Of a DNA stretch of 16,606 nucleotides, positions 1 through 7,910 are shown piece by piece. Both the position numbers and the translations under genes were made by a program. The stretch comes from Pavlovales sp. CCMP2436 (Eukaryota > Haptophyta > Pavlovophyceae > Pavlovales). The notes below the pieces were generated by a model. The model saw nothing but the letters and a program-made list of their open reading frames with translations. It was not told where the DNA came from and made no database searches. Position 1 is the stretch's first letter. The number at the start of each line of letters is the position of its first letter. The stretch is taken from positions 398,940 through 415,545 of the forward strand of contig MU631374.1 in NCBI GenBank assembly GCA_026770615.1. The letters run 5' to 3'.

Positions 1-886
1 CACCCACAGGTACGTGCTGGACCCGACTGGTTTGGGCGGGAAGATGTCGGCGGCGGAGGAGCAGCTCGAGGTGCGGCGGGAGCTGCGAGAGGCTTTTCCT
101 GAGCCACTATGGATCGACGTGCTTTCGAAATCAGATGTTTTGGAAGTCGCGCAGAGAGGTTAATAACAATTACACAAATTTAATGCAAAATGAAATAAAA
201 TAAAATACGATACAATACAATACACACACACTACACACACACACACACAAGGATGATGATGATAATCATGATAACAATACCAGCAATGAAAAATAACACT
301 AATACCAATACTTAAGGCGGCGACGTGGGCGCGCTGGCCCTCGACTCTGGTGCGGGTGCCTCGGAGGACGGGTGGGCGGGCTGGGACGGCGAGCTAGGGA
401 AGGGGGTGGAGGAGGGGAAGGGGGTGGGAGGGGCTGAGGGGGATGTTGTACTTGCGGTCGCCGGCGACAACGCCGCGGCGGATGCGGTCCTGCAGAGCGC
501 CGCAGCCATCGACGCATGCCTCGCCGTGGAGGCGGCCGCGGGCGGCGCGAGCGCCGCGTTCCGCGTCTCCGTCCGGACGGGGGAGGTACATGAAAAAAAA
601 AAAAAAAAAATAGTACTAGTAACTAGTTGTAATAATTGAAGGAATCACAATACTTATAATAAACTAATAATAACCATAGGGGGTAGACGCCCTGCGCGCC
701 CTGCTCGAGGAGCTGGTCGACTACGAGCAGGCCGATGGCGCGCCCGCCCTGTCGATGGCAGCGAGGGCGGCTGTGCGCGCGGGCGGGGGCGCGGAGCAGC
801 CGGCCGGCGCGGACGGGCTCAGGCCGATGGAGGCGCTGGGCCGGCGCGCAGTCGAGCGCTGGGCGAGCGAGCCGCGAGCGCCCTAG
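1..886 (+). CDS. NOG1/Obg-type GTPase, C-terminal part (5' end outside the window)
   Basis: Three exons join in one frame: 2-158, 317-585 and 680-886 (stop TAG at 884-886). Both introns are AT-rich and start GT and end AG (159-316 and 586-679). Exon 1 encodes YVLDPTG, then EEQLEVRRELREAFPEPLW, then WIDVLSKSD. This is the stretch that leads into the G4 guanine-specificity motif of NOG1-like GTPases, here SKSD rather than NKxD. The last exons carry FRVSVRTGEG and VDALRALLEELV, the usual end of the G domain (G5 region and last helix). Between them lies a Gly/Glu-rich insertion that looks unconserved. The G1-G3 motifs must lie upstream. NOG1-type proteins act in ribosome assembly, and organellar relatives exist; the compartment cannot be read here. 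Bases 1-9 end in CAG, so exon 1 could begin at 10. The family is assigned from memory of its motifs; the exon structure is the firmer part. Confidence 0.72.
222..249. repeat. (CA)n microsatellite in the first GTPase intron
   Basis: A short CA run interrupted by one CTA lies inside intron 159-316. The next intron (586-679) opens with a 13-base A run. Both show the AT-rich, simple-sequence character of introns in this genome. Confidence 0.85.
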
Positions 887-1417
887 GACACTATACTCAG
901 TCGATGATCAGACGTGCTTGCTTGACTCTCAACTTTTTGGGGACGGTATTCGTGTGCCTGGAACTCTGATTTGTTCGATGTTTATAAATTATAAAACTTT
1001 ACACTTGGGTCCTAGACTGAGAACCGCCTGCGTCTCCTACCTTCCGGGGACGGAGGTTTAGTACGATAACTTCAAATTTACACACGCTTACTACTATATG
1101 TACGCCTACGATGATGGCATAGCATATATATCTAACGAGGAGTTCATATCTAACGCTGCAATACATGTATCAACCTGAGTTTAAATTAATCACACCCGCA
1201 GGTGGTGATCCACCGCTGCCCGCCATCACACTGCGTTGGCACCGCCATCATCGAACGCAGAGCGCTGCCCCTGCCAAGCGCCACTGGCCACTGACTGCAT
1301 GTCCACTGTCTGCGCTGCGCAGCGGTGCGCAATCATCGATCGAGCTGACGCGCTCGCCGTTGCACTGCGCACTGCGCACTGCGCCTTGCGCACTGCGCCT
1401 TGCGCACTTAGGCAAGC
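887..1417. other. Intergenic stretch between the convergent GTPase and Sel1 genes
   Basis: This follows the GTPase stop codon and runs to the Sel1 stop codon on the other strand, so it should hold both 3' untranslated regions. It is moderately AT-rich, with a TATATGTA/ATATATAT patch near 1095-1130. No ORF here has protein-like composition. A 9-bp tandem repeat lies near its right end. Confidence 0.6.
1362..1408. repeat. Short tandem repeat, unit GCACTGCGC / GCCTTGCGC
   Basis: About five consecutive 9-bp units alternate between GCACTGCGC and GCCTTGCGC. It lies just downstream of the Sel1 gene stop, on the 3' UTR side. Confidence 0.8.
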
Positions 1418-2281
1418 TCAGTTACTACTGGACGATGCGCGCGTGCCCAGAAAGAGAGCAGGCAGAGGGAGGACGAACAAGCAGCAGAACAAGCCGGACC
1501 ACACGTACTGCAGCAGCATGCGGAGCCGCTCGACCTCCGCCTCGTCCTGCGCGTAGTGGATGCCGAAAGTAGTCTGCTCAGGTGCGTATGCATAGCCCTG
1601 CTCGGCCGCGAGAGTGTAGAGACGCGCCGCCTCCGTCTCGTTTTTCGCCAAGCCTTTGCCGTAGAAGTAGAGAACGCCCAGACTCACCTGCGCCTCTGCG
1701 TCGCCCTTCTTGGCTGCCATTCTGAGGAGCCGTGCGGCCTCGGCTTCGTCCTTCGCAACGCCCTTTCCCTGCGCGTAGCTGCAGGCGAGTCTGGTCTGGG
1801 CGGCCACGAGGTGAAACTGCTCTGCCACAAGGCGGTAGAGCCGCACGGCTTCCTCCTCGTCCATCGCATAATCGCCCAGCGCATGGGCGTAGTTTATGCC
1901 CATGTTAACCAGGTTACTCTGGGCTGCCGTGCAGTTTTGCTCGGCTGCCTGCGTGTAGAGCCGCACGGCCTCTGCCACGTCCCGCGCGACGCCCTCGCCC
2001 TGTGCGTAGTGATTACCGAGGCGATTCTGCGCGTGGGCGAGCACGGGGGCCGCAAGTCTGAGGAGCCGCACAGCCTCCACGTCGTCTTTCGCGACGCCGC
2101 CCTTGCCTTGCGAAAACCGGACAGCGAGGTTGAACTGCTCCTCGGCCAGGCGGAGCTTTGCACTGGGCTGCGCGGGAGGATTCGCGCGCGGCCCGCGCAG
2201 CGCGAGCAGGCCGAGCCCGCAGAGCACGGCGATGACGATGGCGCAGAGCGGGCGGCGCACTCCGGTGGCGGCGGCGAGCAT
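1418..2281 (-). CDS. Sel1-repeat (SLR) protein with N- and C-terminal hydrophobic segments
   Basis: A single uninterrupted 287-codon ORF. About five Sel1-like repeats run from residue 45 to 229, with the pattern AEAQxxLGxxYxxGxGVAKDxxEAxRLYxLAAEQG; DEAEAARLLRMAAKKG and NETEAARLYTLAAEQG are clear examples. The third is expanded, and a sixth near 233-255 has lost its glycine loop. Such helix-turn-helix repeats are protein-binding scaffolds, often for ER-associated degradation or signalling complexes; the partner is unknown. Residues 11-29 (CAIVIAVLCGLGLLALRG) form a signal peptide or anchor, and 260-279 form a second hydrophobic segment before a short Ser-rich tail, so a membrane protein is likely. 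I chose the ATG at 2281 because it directly precedes the hydrophobic segment. An in-frame ATG at 2353 would add 24 residues. GTACGT occurs near the 3' end, so the last 25 residues could instead be read-through into an intron. Confidence 0.88.
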   Translation of the reverse strand: MLAAATGVRRPLCAIVIAVLCGLGLLALRGPRANPPAQPSAKLRLAEEQFNLAVRFSQGKGGVAKDDVEAVRLLRLAAPVLAHAQNRLGNHYAQGEGVARDVAEAVRLYTQAAEQNCTAAQSNLVNMGINYAHALGDYAMDEEEAVRLYRLVAEQFHLVAAQTRLACSYAQGKGVAKDEAEAARLLRMAAKKGDAEAQVSLGVLYFYGKGLAKNETEAARLYTLAAEQGYAYAPEQTTFGIHYAQDEAEVERLRMLLQYVWSGLFCCLFVLPLPALFLGTRASSSSN

Positions 2282-2351
2282 GCCGGTCTGAGTGTGTTGC
2301 AGCGGTGCGAAGGGGCGGGAAAAGTAAAGAAAACGGCGGTTGATAACGTGC

Positions 2352-2800
2352 ATGCAGATTTTTCTAAAAGCAATAACTAGCCATCCACACGCAGAGCTAG
2401 AACAACAGCAACAAACAGAAGACAACCACACAGGAAACAACACCGAAGGAGAGTCAGAAACAAAACTACCACGGAAACAAAACCTCAAAGGAGAAAACAA
2501 TAAGTCCAAAAACCCATAACGCAAGGAGCCACGAATAACGAACGGAAAAGTGAAGCATCTCCAACGCCCAGCCAAAAGAGAATATCACGATCAAGCACCG
2601 CCAAAACACTAGACCAAAAACCAGCAGAAACACACAGGGCAAGGCCGCTGCCTAGACAACGCGGAGCCGCACCCTTCCTAGGACAAGGAATAGGATATCC
2701 TACACACACCACGCCACGTGCTAGGCTGTACCCGTACTTGCGGGTGCAGCATAGCACGGTTCAGGCTATACGGAGGTTTTGCGTGTATGATTTATTGTAA
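2352..2800 (+). pseudogene. Broken retroelement-like coding fragment in two frames
   Basis: Two overlapping open stretches share unusual CA-rich codon use (ACA, CCA, CAA, AAA), unlike the GC-rich exons nearby. The first starts at ATG 2352 and stops at 2517-2519. It encodes a polar peptide with ELEQQQQTEDNHTGNN. The second, in another frame, is open from 2504 to the stop at 2798-2800 (98 codons without an initial ATG). It reads EASPTPSQKRISRSSTAKT and ends YLRVQHSTVQAIRRFCVYDLL, split here as YLRVQHSTVQ then AIRRFCVYDLL. Codon use and the basic, Pro/Ser/Thr-rich character match the tail of the retrotransposon at 6397-7080, so I infer a decayed 3' end of a related element. It overlaps the Sel1 upstream region, so it could instead be unrelated sequence that happens to be open. 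Confidence 0.35.
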
Positions 2801-3089
2801 TTATGCGCAGGATCGCGGCGGCGCGATGCGACAACGAGCAAGGTTCGTGGCGGAGAGACGATACGGGGAGTAAGATAGCACATGAGACGACCGATGCGCT
2901 GACCCTCCCATGTCATGCCCGTACGCTTTCGGGCTGCAAGTCGGGGGACGTTAAAGGAACTATTATAAAAGAAAGCCATAGTACTATACTCATGAGTACT
3001 TGCCAGCTGCCCCTGACCTGCCGCGACCCACGAGCCGGTGCCGTGGTGCCAGCCGTATCCTCGCCGACCACGCCGCAGGGTTCGTGACT
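2801..3089. other. Intergenic stretch, nothing recognised
   Basis: Opposite-strand ORFs of 94 and 110 codons overlap here, but neither shows a recognisable motif or a convincing composition. Apart from the 28-bp motif I see no feature before the palindromic array begins. Confidence 0.4.
2948..2975. repeat. Copy 1 of a 28-bp motif shared with 16431-16458
   Basis: By eye, 25 of 28 positions match the segment near the right end of the window, in the same orientation. The shared core reads GAACTATTAT flanked by A-rich stretches and preceded by ACG. It is partly low complexity, so chance or a short dispersed repeat are both possible. Confidence 0.45.
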
Positions 3090-3305
3090 TCACCCCGAAA
3101 TCGCAAAATCCCGTTTCGGGGGCGAAATTTCGGGGTGAAATTTCGGGGTGAAATTTCGTCCCCGAAATTTCGGGCGAAACCTGACAGCCCGAAACCCCGA
3201 AATTTCAACCCGGAATTTCGGGGTGAAATTTCGGGCAGAAATTCACCCTGAATAAATCAATAAAAGAAATTCGGCCCGAAATTTCGAGTAAATTTCGGTT
3301 AGTTA
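3090..3305. repeat. Palindromic GAAATTTC array, left copy
   Basis: At least seven exact GAAATTTC cores plus several one-base variants lie in about 200 bp. They are mostly embedded in CCCCGAAATTTCGGGG-type contexts and joined by GGTG or CACC spacers. A perfect 14-bp palindrome CCCGAAATTTCGGG lies at 3161-3174. Units of about 13 bp (ACCCCGAAATTTC) are packed head to tail and head to head, so either strand can fold into many hairpins. A second array of the same family lies at 4183-4370. Both contain AATAAATCAAT in the same orientation. Confidence 0.9.
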
Positions 3306-3526
3306 CGCGAAGGGATATTAAAAAACAGTGAGGACTCCTGGCAGCACTGTCGCAGTTCAGCTCGGCCTTGGCGATGGCAAAGGCGACGGGGGGCTCGTGG
3401 AACAAGGGCTTCCGGGAGATCACCAAGCAGGACAAGACGAGCCGCTCGAGCGGTTTCACTCAAGCGGTTTCACTGAAGCCGCTCGAGCATGACGGCAGCA
3501 ACCTACCCCTCAAAATATAAGCGGTT
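3306..3526. other. Short gap with local direct repeats; possible small exon
   Basis: Plus-strand 3374-3520 is a 48-codon ORF (starting MAKATGGSWNKGFREITK) that follows a possible AG splice acceptor near 3329; it has no recognised relative. GCGGTTTCACT occurs three times and GCCGCTCGAGC twice between 3440 and 3535. I cannot decide whether any of it is coding. Confidence 0.3.
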
Positions 3527-4175
3527 TCACTCAAGCTCATCGTACGACCAGTCGAGGTCCGTGATCTCGGGGTGGATCTTCCATGGCGGCAGGTGCTCGA
3601 CCGTTGTCACGCCCGACGAGTGGCGCGACGCGGGGGGGGTCTCTGTCATCGTCCAGCCATCGTCCTCGTCCGCGAGTGCTGCTAGGCGCGCGAGCTTGGA
3701 GGCATAGAGCTTGGCGGTGACGGTGCCCGCGACGGCGGCTTTCATCGTCTCCTTCTGCGGATGGTCAGAGCAGCAGCCGAACGCGATGTGGCACGTGAGC
3801 TGTGTGGAGTGCACGCGGAGAAGGTCTGCGCACCACATGCAGATGCAGAGCTTGTCCTTGTACGTGGGTAGGACACGAGCTCCGAACTCATCAACCAGGT
3901 CGTGGCGCATCATTCCACGAGCATCCTTGCGCGTCTTGTCGTCGGTGTGGACGAGGGGGTTCACCCAGTCGATCGACTCCGTGTCGGGGCTCTCCCAGAT
4001 CTGGAGGTCCTTCGTGATGACGCGAAGCACGCGCCGCAGGTCCTTCGGCGTGAAGAGCGTGTAGTCGTCGTCGAAGACGACGGTGCGGAAGTTCTCGCTT
4101 CAGAGTGGCATCGGGCACTGGCTCGGCTACGCTGACGCGCGCTTGAATTATGCGCGCCAAAACCATAGCCGCCAT
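3527..4175 (-). CDS. Unidentified protein gene bracketed by palindromic arrays; probable one-base frameshift
   Basis: A long frame ends at 3527-3529 and is open upstream to about 4098, giving about 190 codons with natural-looking composition. It starts ENFRTVVFDDDYTLFTP, continues through KDLRRVLRVITKDLQIW, has a Cys cluster CICMWC followed by CHIAFGCC, and ends ITDLDWSYDELE. A TGA lies just upstream in that frame. The adjacent frame, from ATG 4175 or 4166, gives MVLARIIQARVSVAEPVPDA up to the same point near 4100. One missing base there would join the two; a splice acceptor (GAAG before CGAG) is the alternative. I do not recognise the family. DDDYTLF recalls the DxDxT motif of HAD phosphatases, but nothing else supports that. 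Its neighbours on both sides are repeat arrays, so it may be a cargo or a relic gene. Confidence 0.45.
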
Positions 4176-4182
4176 TTCGCAC

Positions 4183-4370
4183 GCCGAAATTGCAGTTTCA
4201 TCCCGAAATTTCACCCCGAAATTTCACCTCGAAATAAAATAACCAATAAATCAATTTCGGGGTGAAATTTGCCCGAAATTTCGGGCATTTCGGCTTCACC
4301 CCGAAATCAATCTGGCTCTTCGGGTTTCACACTAAATTTCGGGTGCTTTTTTTTCGGGGTAAATTTCGGC
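4183..4370. repeat. Palindromic GAAATTTC array, right copy
   Basis: This is the same motif family as 3090-3305. It has three exact GAAATTTC cores and many near copies (AAATTTCGGG, CCCGAAAT). It includes a perfect 16-bp palindrome, GCCCGAAATTTCGGGC, at 4271-4286. The array is more degenerate than the left one and contains an eight-base T run. Confidence 0.9.
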
Positions 4371-4611
4371 CCGTACCCTGCCACGTCCTAAGCACCTCCG
4401 TAGAAGCGTTAACGTTCTGGAATGCGTGTCGATGGCAACATTACAGGCAATTCTGAATGCGTGACTGTGGCTGGGCACATCAGGCTGACACCGTTTGGTC
4501 CGACTGTAGAGTGCCTGCGCAGGGCTAGCAGCCGCGAGTCACAGGCAGCAGCAGCGGCCGCTTCGCGCCTCATGTGGGTCATCTGCGTTAGTTCTTTTTT
4601 ATTTTCAGGAG
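4371..4611. other. Unassigned stretch upstream of the retrotransposon fragment
   Basis: A plus-strand frame from ATG 4422 is open here and reads MRVDGNITGNSECVTVAGHI and RLTPFGPTVECLRR. It then runs on in a shadow frame of the RNase H region. A pyrimidine-rich TTTTTTATTTTCAG at about 4595-4608 looks like an intron acceptor. It could be a more 5' piece of the retrotransposon or a host exon; I cannot tell. Confidence 0.3.
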
Positions 4612-4723
4612 ATGAAAACACCCGGAGCAGCTGGAATATTACGGGAAATCCTGCCCGCACTCACATCGGCATTATGCGGACCTATGTGCTTTCGGTTCGT
4701 CACACGCCACACAACACTCATAC

Positions 4724-5041
4724 ATGCTCTCAGACACCAACCACCGACAGCGGAGAAACCACAATTGTGCAACCCCCCATGTCGGGGTCGACGGTTCATT
4801 TATCAAACCTGATGGAAACGGCAAGGCTCGAGCAGCCGGTGCGGCGTGCTTTTACGTACTCCCATCACACCACATCCGCGGCACGACACATGCCCAAGGG
4901 GTACATATCCTCACCTGCACATTTTCAGGCGATCAAACGGTTGTCAACGCAGAATGCAATGCGGTCACACTTGCCTTACAAGCACTGACCCACGAGCAAC
5001 TGCTATTCTATTCATCGGATGGGATCATGACACAGGCGTAA
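4724..5041 (+). pseudogene. Retrotransposon RNase H domain fragment
   Basis: The frame carries the first three acidic motifs of RNase HI: VDGSF (Asp23 of this ORF), NAECNAVTLALQAL (Glu77, in the usual AExxAxxxAL helix) and LLFYSSDG (Asp99, in place of the YTDS strand). The frame then stops. The neighbouring frame (4846-5288) continues with HTAAHTKSDDEVARF, which may hold the fourth acidic position, and ends TMTPRELE. So the domain is split by an apparent frameshift just after the third motif and is probably inactive as read. The ATG at 4724 is only where the frame opens; the original protein was part of a longer polyprotein. Confidence 0.7.
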
Positions 5042-5288
5042 AACGCTTAGACTGGCACAGACGGCACCTAGACCGCAACCCCCTACCACACGGGATAAGG
5101 GATCCCACGAGCTATGATGCAAACCCTCACTTCTACCGCCTACTCAGCCTCAAACAACGTGACGAGGCGCACGGACCCTACAGGAACGCGACTCACACTG
5201 CGGCTCATACCAAATCGGATGATGAAGTAGCCAGATTCTATATACCCCGGGAGCGGTACGTCACGATGACGCCTCGAGAGCTAGAATA

Positions 5289-6407
5289 GTGACAGCAGAG
5301 GCGCTAAAGAAAGTGACCCGGCTCTTCATCTCCGCACGAAACGTCAACTGGCGCAGCCAGGCTGATTTGCCTCCCCACCTCCAACCCCCGGCTGTCATAA
5401 AGCTCGTGCAGAACGCATTGAACGACTGGGGCTCAAAGGCAGTAGCAGTACACAGAGAAGCAGCCACAGTACAGCTCACAAAAAACACGCTCACGGCCCA
5501 GTGCTGGGCAATAGCGGCCACTGCGAGAGGAGACATCATCACATCCGACCAACGAGCAGCACGCCATGCGCTAATAGACAGAGTTGCGATGGATCGCCTA
5601 GAGAAGAGAGGCCCCGTCAAACATGCCCCCGGCATAGGTAGAATGGCCAATGTAGAAGCCATGTGGTCAAAAGATAGCACGACGGCTCTGCGCCTCCCAC
5701 GAGTTAGGGGCCAACAGCGACCCACGATAAAGTACACCAAACACATGGCCAGATTGATACTCGGATCATATCGCCACAATGCCGAGTGGGCACCAGAATT
5801 TCCGGCGATGGCCACTACTACAATTACCATTGACGGAAAGTCCGAAATAATGGGCCTCATCTGCCCTCTATTCAAAGCACTCAACTCACAAGACACAAAT
5901 CATCACTTATACCACGAGTGCTCGTCATCGGAAAAGCACCGCCACGACCTCCACCGCTCCCTCTGCAAGGAACTGTCCCCGAGCCTGGGACCCGCCAAAT
6001 CAAAATCAATGGCGACACACATGATATCTCGGCCGGACAACTTCACCGAAAGGGTAGGATTAAGTGTCAAAGAAGAGCTCAGAAAGAAGGACGTCAACAC
6101 CGGTGACGCACCCAAGCCCGGCGACTTACACTACACTCTCCTACGCCATAGCCTCAGAATGCACAAATCACGCGAAGCGGCAATCGAAGCATCAGCGGCG
6201 TCCACCAAGGACAATATATCTCTATGCGACGCGTATAAGTTTAAGGTATTCATGTGGACCGCCCAGACAGCTGAGCAGGCAGCAAGGAAACTGAATCAAA
6301 ACACAGCACTAGCGGCCATACCACCTATACAATACGAGCCCATACCCCCAACGGACAAGCATCGCTCAAAACAAGGAACCATCAGCCTTACCTCCTATGC
6401 AGTATGA
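5289..6407 (+). pseudogene. Retrotransposon polyprotein, spacer and zinc-knuckle region
   Basis: This 372-codon frame starts at a GTG, and the reading probably enters from upstream. Residues 150-212 read KHMARLILGSYRHNAEW, then ICPLF, then TNHHLYHEC. This is the layout of the zinc-binding segment after RNase H in LINE polyproteins (CxxC, then E-T-x-x-H-x4-C). Cys192, His206 and Cys211 are present, but the second Cys of the first pair is replaced (CPLF), so the knuckle looks damaged. The frame ends inside the first unit of a tandem repeat. There, ACGGACAAGCATCGC carries one A more than the sister unit (ACAGCATCGC), which moves reading into the 6397-7080 frame. The two ORFs were very likely one. 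Confidence 0.65.
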
Positions 6408-6620
6408 GCCCATACCCCCAGCAGACAGCATCGCCCAAAACGAAGCCCCAGCGGCCATACCACCTATGCTGCAGTATGAGCCCATACCCCTAACGGACAG
6501 CATCGCCCAAATCGAGGCACCAGCGGCTATACCATTTCTGCGGTATGAGCCTATACCTCCAACGAACAGCATCGCTCAGTATGAGCCCATATCCCCAACG
6601 GCCATACCACCTATACAGCA
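6330..6620 (+). repeat. Coding tandem repeat, unit about 70 bp, encoding YEPIPPTDSIAQ...AAIPP
   Basis: Four to five degenerate units start TATGAGCCCATACCCCC and continue ACGGACAGCATCGC...GCGGCCATACCACC. Each gives about 23 residues with YEPIP[PL]TDSIAQ and AAIPP. The last unit is shortened. One extra A in the first unit causes the frame change between the two flanking ORFs. Confidence 0.88.
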
Positions 6621-7080
6621 AGAGGCAATACCCACAACGGACACCAGTGCACGGACCACCCCTGCCAAACGAAGATGCCTGATGCGCAACCAACCTACGA
6701 ATAATGAAGATTCATTAACAGGTGTAAACCCGACCATACCCTCCATGCAGGCGAAGCCCACCCTCAGCAGGCCCAGCCGAGGCCAGCAACGCTTACGCAC
6801 ATCAAACGTGGAAAAATGCAACCAGGGACCGTCTCGAACCAAAACCTCATTATTACCAGGAGCAGCCAGTCCCACCGAACCCAAAACAGGACCAGCCAGT
6901 CCCGCCATAATGCACGAATCCGCAGCAGGCCCGTCACGCATGCACGCACTGATCTATGACAAGTCCTTCATATTCATGCACCACTCACGCACACTGCGCT
7001 CAGCAACCAAACGGGCCCTTCAAAACCGGCCAGTCACAGTCACCCACGCTGTCACACCACTCGGGCGACAAAAAACCTAA
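6397..7080 (+). pseudogene. Retrotransposon polyprotein, C-terminal tail
   Basis: This 227-codon frame contains the remaining tandem-repeat units and then a disordered, basic region rich in Pro, Ser, Thr and Arg (AKRRCLMRNQPTNNEDS; PSRGQQRLRTSNVEK; GAASPTEPKTGPASPA). It ends with a more structured YDKSFIFMHHSRTLRSATK and stops at 7078-7080. It has no catalytic motif; low-complexity nucleic-acid binding is my guess. The ATG at 6397 lies inside a repeat unit and is unlikely to be a true start. The CA-rich codon use is the same as in the upstream frames. Confidence 0.55.
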
Positions 7081-7324
7081 AACCAAACATGGTTCCCTGA
7101 TCTGAGTGTTTTTTACACCTAAATCCAGTGAGACCCTTCCGGGTCCGGACGTTGAACTAGAAACTTACACACACAGATGATTGCAATCGACGCCAGCCAA
7201 GCCGTCCGCCTTCGCCAAGCGTGGAGCTCGCCAAGTTCTCGCAGCCGAGCTTTCGCCGCTGAGTCTAGTTGTCGCAGCCGAGTTCTCGCCGCCGAGTTCA
7301 CGGAGTGCATTCCCATTCCGCAAG

Positions 7325-7787
7325 ATGCTCCTCCTCTCGCTCACCACGCTTGCGCTGCTCAAGGCCGGTGCCGTGCCCTCCTCGAAGGCCCCGCTCTCCG
7401 CCGCGCTCGGCCGCCACGCGCTGGGCACGCTCGCGCTCGCCGCGGGCGCACCAGCGCTGGCCTTCGGTCGGGCGGGTCCAAATCGGCATATTTCATCAAC
7501 GATGGAATCCCCGAGCGTGAGATCGTCGAGATGCAGCTCCCGACCACAGGCAAGATCGACCTCAATACGCAATTGTCGGCGACTACCAGAAGCTACCTGG
7601 ATTCTACCCACGCGTCGCCGGCCTCATCGCATCTCACGGCCCCTACCGCTCGGTTGCCGACGTCTTCCAGATCCCGGGCCTGACCGACGGCGACCGAAAG
7701 CTGATCAAGAATGAGCAGGATAAGCTCACCGTCCTCCCTCCCGGCCGCGGCTTTGTCGAGAGGATAAACCAACGCCAGAGCGCGTGA
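7325..7787 (+). CDS. psbU: Photosystem II extrinsic protein PsbU (nuclear), two apparent frameshifts
   Basis: PsbU is the lumenal 12-kDa subunit that stabilises the oxygen-evolving Mn cluster in cyanobacteria, red algae and algae with red-derived plastids. The ATG at 7325 opens MLLLSLTTLALLKAGAVPSS, an ER-type signal peptide. A transit-like, Ala-rich stretch follows (LGRHALGTLALAAGAPALAF) that could also route to the thylakoid lumen. The mature part is SAYFINDGIPEREIVEMQLP, TTGKIDLN, then VGDYQKLPGFYPRVAGLIAS, VADVFQIPGLTDGDRKLIK and PPGRGFVERINQRQSA, ending TGA 7785-7787. It holds the helix-hairpin-helix signature (KIDLN, LPGFYPRVAGLI, VFQIPGL). The protein is spread over three frames. Reading changes near 7481 and near 7574, each fixed by one missing base, with full conservation on both sides. 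Consensus sequencing error or a very young pseudogene are the options. The length of about 155 residues is normal for the precursor. Confidence 0.88.
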
Positions 7788-7910
7788 GCAGTCCAAGAGC
7801 ACACTGCACCAAGTTGGCAACAGCCGCTTCTCGCCACTCAGCAGTTACACGCTGACTCGCGCAGTCACCCAGCACAACTGTGCGCACGTAGCCAGTCTCG
7901 TCCCGCTCCC

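Larger units (their letters stand above)
4612..7080 (+). mobile_element. Non-LTR (LINE-like) retrotransposon, 5'-truncated and frameshifted 3' part
   Basis: In order there are an RNase H domain (about 4785-5025), a spacer, an H-x4-C zinc-knuckle remnant (about 5850-5925), a tandem-repeat-encoded linker (about 6330-6620) and a basic Pro/Ser/Thr-rich tail ending at 7078-7080. This matches the order RNase H then zinc knuckle after the reverse transcriptase in several LINE clades. No reverse transcriptase or endonuclease is visible upstream, so the copy is 5'-truncated, as is common after incomplete target-primed reverse transcription. Codon use is CA-rich and differs from the GC-rich host exons. 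At least two frame changes break it, near 5025-5040 and near 6357. It inserted between the palindromic array and psbU. The 5' limit is uncertain. No poly(A) tail or target-site duplication was found. Confidence 0.72.

Noticed and set aside
1556..2380. 274-codon plus-strand ORF opposite the Sel1 gene
   Set aside because: It is the antisense shadow of GC-rich Sel1 codons. The minus strand carries the recognisable repeats.
2485..2757. 90-codon minus-strand ORF rich in Cys, Phe and Leu
   Set aside because: It is the complement of CA-rich retroelement-like codons. Hydrophobicity follows from base composition, and the plus strand reads more naturally.
3527..4100. HAD phosphatase or FCP1-like enzyme call for the DDDYTLF protein
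   Set aside because: Only the DxDxT-like string fits. The expected later HAD motifs are not visible.
3090..4370. CRISPR-like or integron-like array
   Set aside because: Palindromic cores are packed without unique equal-length spacers, the genome is eukaryotic with introns, and no cas or integrase gene is near.
4422..4988. 188-codon plus-strand ORF starting MRVDGNITGN
   Set aside because: Its second half is a shadow of the RNase H frame and has no motifs. Only the first 35 codons might mean something, which is noted under 4371-4611.
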